Source: Planctomycetaceae bacterium
GTDB taxonomy: Bacteria > Planctomycetota > Planctomycetia > Pirellulales > Thermoguttaceae
DNA: 14,656 nucleotides
Direction: 5' to 3'
Assembly (NCBI GenBank): GCA_031276415.1
Contig: JAISNF010000023.1
Coordinates: forward strand, 1 to 14,656
Shown: positions 1 through 7,047 of the stretch, in pieces
Numbering within the stretch: the first letter of the stretch is position 1
Layout of the letters: each line of letters begins with the position of its first letter
Notes under the pieces: model-generated
The model's database searches: none
Seen by the model: the letters and a program-made list of their open reading frames with translations, nothing else
Told to the model about the DNA's origin: nothing
Made by a program: the position numbers and the translations under genes

Positions 1-405
1 ATTACACAAGATCAGACTCCGTTAGAAGGAGCAAACGTTTCATTACATTCGGTAACGTCCGGCACACAAGAATGGGTTAGCGGCGGACGAACCGATGCAA
101 ATGGTGTTGCGGAAATCCGAACAAATGGTCGATATGACGGTGTTCCTGCGGGCAAATTCAAAGTCCTGATTACAAAAACCGAAACCGAACCAAGTAAGTT
201 ACCGCCGCGTCCAGATGAAAATGATCCGAGTTTTCCCGCTTGGATGGCAAAATCACAGAATGAAGTTTTGCCAACCTACCGGCTTGTTGACAAGCAATAC
301 GCCAATCCTCAAACAACACCGCATGAACTCGAAACTTCCGGTTCCAAACCAGTTACCGTTACGTTCGATACCGGAAAGAAAATCCGCGAAAAAATGTCAG
401 AATAA
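1..405 (+). CDS. Transthyretin-like / carboxypeptidase-regulatory-like domain protein, 3' part
   Basis: Frame 1 is open from the first base to a TAA at 403-405, giving 134 residues; the 5' end lies outside the window. The visible part looks like a small beta-sandwich of the carboxypeptidase-regulatory-like (transthyretin-like) type. It has a 'PLEGANVSLHS' strand near residue 7, a 'GGRTDANGVAEIRTNG' turn (about residues 28-43), then 'VPAGKFKVLITKTE' (about 48-61). This order, a modifiable value followed by 'T-D-x-x-G' and then 'G-x-Y/F-x-V', is typical of the short secreted lipoproteins that are very numerous in Planctomycetota. The tail, about 70 residues, is Pro-rich and ends in a charged stretch. 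Any signal peptide or lipobox would be upstream. No enzymatic residues are visible and the function is unknown. The fold assignment is good; the cellular location is inferred from the family. Confidence 0.72.
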   Translation: MTQDQTPLEGANVSLHSVTSGTQEWVSGGRTDANGVAEIRTNGRYDGVPAGKFKVLITKTETEPSKLPPRPDENDPSFPAWMAKSQNEVLPTYRLVDKQYANPQTTPHELETSGSKPVTVTFDTGKKIREKMSE

Positions 406-464
406 TTCTGTCAATAAATTTGTAGAGTTACTCATAAAAAGTCCCTGTTTATTTTTTTACAATA

Positions 465-500
465 ATTTACCATGTTAAGGAGATTTACCATGTTAAGAAT
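465..500 (+). repeat. 18-bp tandem duplication spanning a start codon
   Basis: Two adjacent 18-bp units (465-482 and 483-500) share the first 15 bases, ATTTACCATGTTAAG. Each contains an ATG in the same frame (472 and 490), so a slippage or duplication event has doubled the translation start region of the following gene. Confidence 0.85.
477..482 (+). promoter_or_regulatory. Shine-Dalgarno site that decides the glycosidase start
   Basis: AAGGAG lies 7 nt before the ATG at 490. No comparable site precedes the in-frame ATG at 472, which instead follows an A/T-only stretch. The site sits in the first copy of the 18-bp duplication and serves the ATG of the second copy, so 490 is preferred as the start. 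Confidence 0.7.
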
Positions 501-3500
501 TTTCATTTTCATTCTCGCTGTACAGTTATGTAATTTGGTTATTGCCGCAACAACTATTGCCTGGCAAGTTCCAAAAGCGGAAGTACGACAACTTTTTGAA
601 ATCTGTACAACAGATTCGCCAAAAAATTCTTTCGTCACTATTCCAATAAAAGGTAATACCGTTTTGGAAAATATGGAAGCCCCCCTTTTGTTTCTCAATC
701 CCGCTGAACCGGAAAAACCGTTGCCGTATTTCAAAGACGCCGAAGCCTATTATGTTACATTGAACGGCGAATCAAAGTATATCGTCGCTTATCGCGGTAA
801 AGAAATGTCCGCATCACCAATTTTGAACGAAAAACCAAAAGTGAAGAACGATTTCGCCGCAAGTCAATTAAAAACAGCATGGGATTTTGAAGACGGTCAA
901 ACTTCGTCCATTACAAGTTTCGGCAATTCCCGAAATCAATACGGCAACGTTTCTGTCGAAAACGGTTGGCTCAAAATTCCGATTCTCGGTAACGATGTCT
1001 ATTTTATTTACGGCAATATGTGGAACCTTTCCGATAATCCGAAAAGTCTGAATATCAATTCCAAAATGTTTCAATTTCTGGAAATCCGCCTCAAACAATC
1101 CTGTAACAATGCAAAATGGGCTTTTTTTATTACCGATGAAAGTAGTAACTATCGGCGGCATGAATTTGTCGTTCACGGAACAGAACCGCAAGTTTTTCGT
1201 TTCGATTTAAGTAAACTGTTTCCCGATTTTTGGGATGGCAGAAAATTTCGTGCCTTACGAATTGATCCAATCAAAAAGCAACCTAATACGGTTGCGGAAA
1301 TCGATTATGTACGTATTCTTCCCGCTTTGCCGACAATTATCAGCGGACCTGTTTTTTCACGACCCGCTGTCGAAACCCGAAATCAAATTACAAAAATCCG
1401 CGTTGATGTTCCCCCAACAACAAAAGCCGGAATCCAAACCGAATGTTCTCTTTCCGTTTTGGATAAAAACAATAAACCATTGACTTCTTTGCCGTCGGTT
1501 CTTTGGGTAACAAAAATAACTCAAACAAAAATCGGTGAATCAAAACCGGATACAAAAGGACATTTGAAAATCACACTCCCGCCAATCGAAAAGGCTGGGC
1601 ATTCCGATTGGACAGTAGGAATTGCCGACGATCTCGGACAACCGATGTTTCCCGTTTCAGGAAAGTTTAACGTAACTCCCGATATTTTAACCGCCTATCA
1701 ACTTTTTGTAAAAGAATTTACCGATGCCAAAAGTGATAAACCTTTAACGCTTAAAATTATTGGTGTTGATCGTTTCGGCAACAAAATTCCGGTTAATATT
1801 GCGAAACCGAAATGGGAGATAGATCAAGGCGGTTCTATTATTTCGCCGGATAAACCGCTTCGCGGTGAAACGGTTTCGATTTCTGTACGTCATTCCACCA
1901 AACCGCTTACGACTCATCGTATTCGATTAACCGACGAAAACGGAATTTTTGGAACAACACAATTTACAACAGTCGGCTATCGGCAAAATACAATTCGTTT
2001 GAACGAAAACGGCTATTTAATTTCACCGGACGGTTCACTTTTTTATCCTGTCGGCGGTTTTTACGCCAATTGGTCTCACGCCAAACCCAATGCCGATGGA
2101 GTGATTCATCGGTCAATTGATTTGTTTCCGTGTGGCGATTTACCTTATTTGCACGGTTTTCCCTGGAAAGAAGATGTTGAGAAAAAAGTTACCGAATATC
2201 TGGATCATTGCCGGTCGCATGGTGTCAATACGCTCCGTTTGATGTTACGAAATATGGATATAGTCGGTCGAGTCGATCCCGTACAACTTCAGGCGGTTCT
2301 TCATCTTTTCGATCTTGCGCGACCGCGCAATATTTTGTTCAATATTGTTCTTTTCGAAGATTACCAAAAACCGCCTTATTATAATCAGGCAATTCTCAAA
2401 AAAGTTGTTCTACCGCATTACACGCCCGAAGAACTCGAAAAACTTCCTTCTTATCGGAAACGTTTTTTGGTGGACGGTCATCTTATTGAAAATGAATTGA
2501 TCCGTTATAATGATGCGGATGTGATTCAGTGTCATAAAGATTATTTGAAGGAACTCATCCCCATTCTTGCCGGTCGTGAAGAAGTTCTTTGTTACGAATT
2601 TGAAAATGAAATGCATCATTTTCCACAAGAGTGGTGTCAGGAAATGGCAACGTTTATCCGATCTATTGATCCTTGTACGTTAATACTTGGCAATCCCGAT
2701 CCAATGAATTGGGCAACACCGATTGATTGGCGAAACAGTTCCGCCGATTTGATCGCATTCCATTCGTACAATAACGGTCAGGCAAATGCCGATATGGGAA
2801 CAGTATTTTTTATAAAAGCAAAATGGACAGCCCAAACAAAAATTCCATTCGGTACCGGTGAAGGCGGTGTCTATGACGAGCATATTCCTGCTGAAAAACG
2901 TTGCGCAGAACAACTGGTTTTAGCAGCACGGGATCATATTTGGATGACATTTTGCGCCGGCGGTAACGCTTCGCTATATTGGACAATTATTCATGAAAAT
3001 ATTATCGGGGAGTTTAGTAAAATTACTCCGGTAATTGAAGCACTTGGTATTGATTTGAAAATAATGAAACGCCGACGTCCTTCTGTTGCCGTTGTGATGC
3101 CGGCAAAAGGGCAAAACGCAAATCAAAACGCAACGAATATTGCGAAACGTTTACTTGAACTTGGTGTTGATTTTGATACGCCGCCCAAAGGTGAAGACAA
3201 AAATTATGCTGTTTGTTTGGATGCGATGACAACCAAAGCCGAAGAAATTCAGATTTCCGAAACAATGAAACCAACAGTTGCGAAACCGGAAACCGGTTGG
3301 GATCTCGCAACGCTGCTTTCCGATGACGGTCAATCTGCGGTTTTGTATTTGAGAAATATCGTCGGCGGAATCAAAAATTATAGTACAGATGACCGCCCTT
3401 ATTATTTTCGCAACGTCCAACCCAAAAACGTAACACTTCATTTGGAACGACCTGAACATTGGAAAAAGATTATTGTTTACGAATTAAATTCAAAAACTGT

Positions 3501-3585
3501 ACAGGAAATAAAACCCGATAAAGAAGGTAAAATCCAACTCGGAAAATCTCAATCCGATTACATTATCGGATTAAGAAACCGATAA
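490..3585 (+). CDS. Secreted multidomain glycoside hydrolase-like protein (clan GH-A type barrel)
   Basis: The product is 1031 aa. Residues 1-19 form a signal peptide (Lys-poor, hydrophobic, cleavage near 'LVIA'). About 130-275 looks like a jelly-roll carbohydrate-binding-type domain starting 'AWDFEDGQT'. About 280-495 resembles Ig-like sandwiches. From about residue 505 ('ENGYLISPDGSLFYPVGG') to about 860 lies a TIM-barrel glycosidase-like domain. Candidate catalytic residues are E707 in 'YEFENEM' (acid/base, as in the N-E motif of clan GH-A) and E791 in 'GTGEGG' (nucleophile), 84 residues apart. A C-terminal part (about 870-1031) begins 'VAVVMPAKGQ' and may be a Rossmann-like plus beta-sandwich tail, as in GH42-like enzymes. 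It probably degrades a plant or microbial polysaccharide outside the cytoplasm; the substrate cannot be read from sequence. It is the second gene in the same direction after the transthyretin-like gene. The family number is uncertain (GH5-, GH39- or GH42-like). Confidence 0.75.
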   Translation: MLRIFIFILAVQLCNLVIAATTIAWQVPKAEVRQLFEICTTDSPKNSFVTIPIKGNTVLENMEAPLLFLNPAEPEKPLPYFKDAEAYYVTLNGESKYIVAYRGKEMSASPILNEKPKVKNDFAASQLKTAWDFEDGQTSSITSFGNSRNQYGNVSVENGWLKIPILGNDVYFIYGNMWNLSDNPKSLNINSKMFQFLEIRLKQSCNNAKWAFFITDESSNYRRHEFVVHGTEPQVFRFDLSKLFPDFWDGRKFRALRIDPIKKQPNTVAEIDYVRILPALPTIISGPVFSRPAVETRNQITKIRVDVPPTTKAGIQTECSLSVLDKNNKPLTSLPSVLWVTKITQTKIGESKPDTKGHLKITLPPIEKAGHSDWTVGIADDLGQPMFPVSGKFNVTPDILTAYQLFVKEFTDAKSDKPLTLKIIGVDRFGNKIPVNIAKPKWEIDQGGSIISPDKPLRGETVSISVRHSTKPLTTHRIRLTDENGIFGTTQFTTVGYRQNTIRLNENGYLISPDGSLFYPVGGFYANWSHAKPNADGVIHRSIDLFPCGDLPYLHGFPWKEDVEKKVTEYLDHCRSHGVNTLRLMLRNMDIVGRVDPVQLQAVLHLFDLARPRNILFNIVLFEDYQKPPYYNQAILKKVVLPHYTPEELEKLPSYRKRFLVDGHLIENELIRYNDADVIQCHKDYLKELIPILAGREEVLCYEFENEMHHFPQEWCQEMATFIRSIDPCTLILGNPDPMNWATPIDWRNSSADLIAFHSYNNGQANADMGTVFFIKAKWTAQTKIPFGTGEGGVYDEHIPAEKRCAEQLVLAARDHIWMTFCAGGNASLYWTIIHENIIGEFSKITPVIEALGIDLKIMKRRRPSVAVVMPAKGQNANQNATNIAKRLLELGVDFDTPPKGEDKNYAVCLDAMTTKAEEIQISETMKPTVAKPETGWDLATLLSDDGQSAVLYLRNIVGGIKNYSTDDRPYYFRNVQPKNVTLHLERPEHWKKIIVYELNSKTVQEIKPDKEGKIQLGKSQSDYIIGLRNR
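3551..3572 (+). other. Hairpin at the end of the glycosidase gene
   Basis: AATCCGAT and ATCGGATT form a perfect 8-bp stem around a 6-nt loop, inside the last codons of the gene. No T-run follows, so it is not a standard intrinsic terminator. It could protect the 3' end of the mRNA or be a chance result of the codons. Confidence 0.3.
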
Positions 3586-3691
3586 TCAATTTTGTGCGTT
3601 AAATGATATTGACGAACATTTTGTTGAAATATTATTTTAAAAATATTACTTTCATTTTTATTTTGAAAACAATTAAAGAAGTTACTATTTT

Positions 3692-4996
3692 ATGCGTATT
3701 CTCCATACATCGGACTGGCATTTGGGGCAAATTTGGAATGGTCGGTCGCGGAAACAAGAATCGGTTGCATTTCTTGATTGGCTTCTTGAGTTACTCAAAA
3801 GTCAATCTGTTGACGTATTGATTGTTGCCGGCGATATTTTCGATACAGGAACGCCGGGTCCTGAAAGTCAGATGTTGTATTATCGGTTTTTGCAACAAGT
3901 TTCTTCGGTTTGCCGCGCAACCGTAATTATTGCGGGCAATCATGATTCGCCTGCATTTCTTGACGCTCCGAAAATTTTGTTGCGTGAATTGAATATTTAT
4001 GTTATTGGAATTGCCGGTCAAGCGGAAGATGAAATTATTGTTGTAAATAATTCCGATCAGGAACCGGCAATGATTATTGCGGCGGTTCCGTTTTTGCGTG
4101 ACCGTGATATTAGAATTAGTGAAACAGGTGAATCTTCCGAAGAAAAAGAAAATCAATGTATTGTTGGTATTCGCCGTCATTACGAACAGGTTTGTGCGGC
4201 GGCGGAAACAATACGCCGTAACATAAATCGGACAATTCCTCTTGTTGTTACGGGACATCTTTTTGTTGCGGGCGGAAAAACTTCGGAAAGAGTTCGTGAT
4301 ATTCATGTCGGAACACTTGGTCAATTAGGAAACGATATTTTTCCAAACGAAATTGATTATCTTGCACTTGGGCATTTGCACATTCCTCAAACGGTTGCTC
4401 ATCAAACATCACGGCGTTACAGCGGTTCGCCGATTCCGATGAGTTTTGACGAAGCGGGTCAGAAAAAATTTGTTTTCCATGTTGATTTCGACGGTCGAAC
4501 TCCAACAGTGGAACCAATTTCTGTTCCTGTTTTTTCAAAGATTGTTCGTATTGAAGGCGATTTTGAAAAGATTTGCGAAACATTAACCGATCCAGAATTG
4601 CAAAACAAGTTACCGGAAACAGCCGTCGAATCGGATATTTTTGTTGAAATTATTTGTACAGGAACGCAACCGGAACCGGATTTGATCCGAAAAATCAATG
4701 ATATTGTTACGGAAGTAAACGAAACAATTTTTGCAAAAAAAGAAAAGATTATTGTTATTCGTATCCGTTATGACCGGTTCGCAACTTCAACACCGTTACG
4801 AACAGCGGCACCGGAAAAGTTGGAAGATTTGAATCCGGTGATTATTTTTGAACGGCTTCTTGAAAATGTACACAAAAAAGATGAAAAAAATATTAGTGAA
4901 CGAAAAAACGAACTAATGCTCGCCTACAAGGAAATTCTTGATGCGTGCTATTTACATACAGAAATCGACACAGAAATAAACAACCTCAATAAATAA
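3692..4996 (+). CDS. sbcD: SbcD, nuclease subunit of the SbcCD DNA repair complex
   Basis: The product is 434 aa, close to the usual 380-430 aa of SbcD. With SbcC it forms the bacterial Mre11-Rad50 counterpart, which cuts hairpins and DNA ends with blocked termini in an ATP-dependent way. All metallophosphoesterase motifs are present: D8 and H10 in 'SDWHLG', D48 and D51 in 'AGDIFDTG', N83-H84-D85 in 'GNHDS', H189 in 'TGHLF', and H228/H230 in 'LGHLHIPQ'. These residues hold the two metal ions in this family. The C-terminal third matches the capping and SbcC-contact region in position but is less conserved. The start ATG at 3692 gives the canonical 'MRILHTSDWHLG' N terminus; the upstream AAAGAAG is a weak ribosome site. 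The expected partner gene sbcC does not follow: the next gene is convergent and encodes an RloB-like protein. SbcC may be encoded elsewhere. Confidence 0.95.
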   Translation: MRILHTSDWHLGQIWNGRSRKQESVAFLDWLLELLKSQSVDVLIVAGDIFDTGTPGPESQMLYYRFLQQVSSVCRATVIIAGNHDSPAFLDAPKILLRELNIYVIGIAGQAEDEIIVVNNSDQEPAMIIAAVPFLRDRDIRISETGESSEEKENQCIVGIRRHYEQVCAAAETIRRNINRTIPLVVTGHLFVAGGKTSERVRDIHVGTLGQLGNDIFPNEIDYLALGHLHIPQTVAHQTSRRYSGSPIPMSFDEAGQKKFVFHVDFDGRTPTVEPISVPVFSKIVRIEGDFEKICETLTDPELQNKLPETAVESDIFVEIICTGTQPEPDLIRKINDIVTEVNETIFAKKEKIIVIRIRYDRFATSTPLRTAAPEKLEDLNPVIIFERLLENVHKKDEKNISERKNELMLAYKEILDACYLHTEIDTEINNLNK

Positions 4997-5054
4997 ACAA
5001 CTCAAAAAAATTAACCGCCTAACCAAACGTTATTGTTCGATTTATAATTAGATG

Positions 5055-5651
5055 TCAGCGATTAGAATTACATAAAATCTCAAACGCTTTATGTACATTT
5101 GAATATGAACCGTATTCTGGAACGAATTTTTGGGCTCGTTTAATTGCATCTTGCAATTTATTTTCTGCACACAAATCTTTTACCCATTTTTCATTTTCGA
5201 GAAAATGCTCCGTTTTTTGGTAATTGTTTATGTACCTTTTCAATGCTGTTTCGGCTGCTTTGGCATTATTAAAATGGCGATTGGTGTTTTCATAATGTAA
5301 TAGAAACCAATACTCTATCGAAGGTAAACTATTACATAAAATAAGATTTTCATTATTTTGGTATTTTTGTTGAAGTTGTTCTAGTTTTTTTCGTTCATGT
5401 TCGTTGTGAGTGGAAACGTCGGAATCAAATACGCAAATTACAAAAATATCTGCATTTGCACGCAATAATTCGTCTATTTTTTTCTCCATTGCGGCAATAT
5501 TGGTATTATCAAAAAAACGAGGTCTGATAATATAACGAAAATTAAATATTTTCTTGACATGCGCGAAATAATATCGTTCTGTTATTCCTTCGCCGATTAT
5601 GTATATTCCGGTTTCTTGTTTTCGGAATTTTTGTTTTCTGCTACTCATCAT
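5055..5651 (-). CDS. rloB: RloB-like Toprim-family protein, probable nuclease partner of the adjacent ATPase
   Basis: The product is 198 aa, a typical size for the RloB family. It has the acidic pattern of a Toprim fold: E21 and E25 in 'IGEGITERYYF' near the N terminus, D76 and D78 in 'VFDSDVSTHN', then the RloB hallmark 'SLPSIEYWFLLHYE' (S108 to E121, with E113, W115 and H119). Toprim proteins use such acidic residues to bind metal for nucleic-acid cleavage. The preferred start is the ATG at 5651, or the adjacent ATG at 5648. A longer reading to 5831 would overlap the ATPase gene by 179 nt and adds no family sequence. Only one base separates the ATPase stop from this ATG and no good Shine-Dalgarno site is close, so translation is probably coupled. 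The gene is AT-rich relative to its surroundings. The family is recognised with confidence; a defence role is inferred from the gene pair. Confidence 0.85.
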   Translation of the reverse strand: MMSSRKQKFRKQETGIYIIGEGITERYYFAHVKKIFNFRYIIRPRFFDNTNIAAMEKKIDELLRANADIFVICVFDSDVSTHNEHERKKLEQLQQKYQNNENLILCNSLPSIEYWFLLHYENTNRHFNNAKAAETALKRYINNYQKTEHFLENEKWVKDLCAENKLQDAIKRAQKFVPEYGSYSNVHKAFEILCNSNR

Positions 5652-5652
5652 T

Positions 5653-6942
5653 TTAAATATTTGGCGTGGCTCCAAATTTACCATATTTGTATGCTTTTTG
5701 TAACGAACTAATACGATCAACGCCTTTGAAATCAGCCAACGAATACAATTCTGTTGAACCGTTTTCTTTTTTATTGGTGAACCAGATGCTATCTTTTCGT
5801 AACAGATCATCTTCTTCCAAAAGTCCATCATAATGTGTTGTCAATAATAATTGTGATTGTCCTTTGTGTTTAAGAAAATCTTCGATAATAAATTCTACCA
5901 ATCGCGGATGTAAAGACGATTCAATTTCATCGATTGCTAAAAACGCATTTGATTCTATTGTTTCACAAATTACTCCCGCTAATCCGAATGTGCGTAACGT
6001 CCCTTGTGATTGATCCGTTTTTAACAACTTATAAAATTCTTCCTTTCCGGTTTTATTCACAATTTTATGTTCAAATTCTGTCTTTGATGCTTTTATCGTT
6101 TTCTCTTTTTTTATGCGTTCTTTTTTATTGTCGGATATATTTGTGGCAAAATTTATTATTGTTGCTAATTCTTTATCAGATATTGGTCTTACGATAATTT
6201 CCGTATTGATATTTGTAATATTATAATCTGCTTGTTGGAGGAAATTTAGGATAAAATCTTTTTGAGTTTGGTTTTCAGAAATTGCATTTTCGGCATAATT
6301 CAAAAGTTTCGTATTGGATTCAATATGCGGCAATTTATAATGTGCTTTTATCCATTTTACAACATTTTCTATTTCCTCTATTTCTACATTGACTTGATTA
6401 TAAGCCGCAAAAACAGACATATTTGTTAAACATTTTATTGTAATTTCATCTTTTGCCGTTTTGTTTATTTTAATTCGTTTAGAATTAAATGTTATATCCG
6501 AAACGTTTTTATTTAGTTTACGGTTAAAAATCAAGTCGGCATGAGAACCGGAATAAACGAACAGTTTTTCCGAAATAACATTTTTCCTATCAAGTTCAAG
6601 ATAATATTCGTACTTGATTCCTTCAACATAAAACGTCAACGAAAATTCGGACGTTTTTTGCGGCGTTTTTTTATCTAATAAGAATGGCGTAACACCGGTT
6701 GATTTATCTTTATTTTCCGGTTTATTGAACCAAAAAGATTGAATAAAATCAAACACTTTTATCAAGTTGCTTTTTCCAGAAGCGTTTGCTCCGTATAATA
6801 TTGCCAACCTTAATATTCGAGTTCCAGGAGCAACTTCAACAACTTGATAATTTTCAAAAGTTTTATCTTTGGTCGCCTCAAAACTAAATATCGTTTCTTC
6901 TTTGAACGATAGAAAATTTTTAATTTTTAATTCAAGTATCAT
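5653..6942 (-). CDS. SMC/ABC-type ATPase (AAA_15/AAA_21, RloA/AbiLi-like) of a putative defence module
   Basis: The product is 429 aa. The start 'MILELKIKNFLSFKEE' is the usual first strand of RecF/SMC-like ATPases, which supports the ATG at 6942. Walker A is 'GANASGKS' (51-58). A signature-like 'DQSQGT' lies at about 310-315. Walker B is 'AFLAIDEIESSLHP' (333-346, with D338 and E339), and the switch histidine H370 is in 'TTHYD'. The C terminus 'YKYGKFGATPNI' resembles the tail I associate with ATPases encoded next to RloB proteins. Such ATPases act as sensors or regulators of a linked Toprim nuclease in systems such as AbiL, PARIS and Gabija-like pairs. It is the first gene of a two-gene unit with the RloB-like gene 1 nt downstream. 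Hand counts of two 60-base lines inside it gave about 20-30% G+C, compared with about 37-47% in the Hsp70 gene, a sign of recent transfer. The target is unknown. Confidence 0.88.
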   Translation of the reverse strand: MILELKIKNFLSFKEETIFSFEATKDKTFENYQVVEVAPGTRILRLAILYGANASGKSNLIKVFDFIQSFWFNKPENKDKSTGVTPFLLDKKTPQKTSEFSLTFYVEGIKYEYYLELDRKNVISEKLFVYSGSHADLIFNRKLNKNVSDITFNSKRIKINKTAKDEITIKCLTNMSVFAAYNQVNVEIEEIENVVKWIKAHYKLPHIESNTKLLNYAENAISENQTQKDFILNFLQQADYNITNINTEIIVRPISDKELATIINFATNISDNKKERIKKEKTIKASKTEFEHKIVNKTGKEEFYKLLKTDQSQGTLRTFGLAGVICETIESNAFLAIDEIESSLHPRLVEFIIEDFLKHKGQSQLLLTTHYDGLLEEDDLLRKDSIWFTNKKENGSTELYSLADFKGVDRISSLQKAYKYGKFGATPNI

Positions 6943-7015
6943 TTGATTTATTTTTGTTTTTAAATTTGTCCATGCAAAGTATTACACTATTACGCCGATA
7001 TTTCTATACTTATGA

Positions 7016-7044
7016 ATTGTAGAATATTTCATGGTTTTGGGCAA
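7016..7044 (-). promoter_or_regulatory. Candidate sigma-70-type promoter of the ATPase-RloB unit
   Basis: On the minus strand, TTGCCC (7044-7039) and TACAAT (7021-7016) are separated by exactly 17 bases and match the -35 and -10 consensus at 4/6 and 5/6 positions. The predicted start is about 65-70 nt before the ATPase ATG. Its -35 box abuts the stop of the upstream GYF gene, so the ATPase unit could be transcribed on its own. No experimental support. Confidence 0.4.
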
Positions 7045-7047
7045 TTA

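Noticed and set aside
215..478. 87-codon open frame overlapping the transthyretin-like gene end
   Set aside because: It is out of frame with a well-supported coding region and has no ribosome site.
472..489. ATG at 472 as start of the glycosidase gene
   Set aside because: It has no ribosome site, while the ATG at 490 has AAGGAG 7 nt upstream and gives a cleaner signal peptide.
3551..3572. Intrinsic terminator of the glycosidase gene
   Set aside because: The stem lies inside the coding region and no T-run follows.
3791..4698. Minus-strand open frames over sbcD
   Set aside because: The plus-strand frame carries all SbcD motifs; the antisense frames have no recognisable features.
5652..5831. 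Longer N terminus for the RloB-like protein (start at 5831)
   Set aside because: It would overlap the ATPase gene by 179 nt and add sequence unlike the family; the ATG at 5651 lies 1 nt after the ATPase stop and just before the first Toprim motif.
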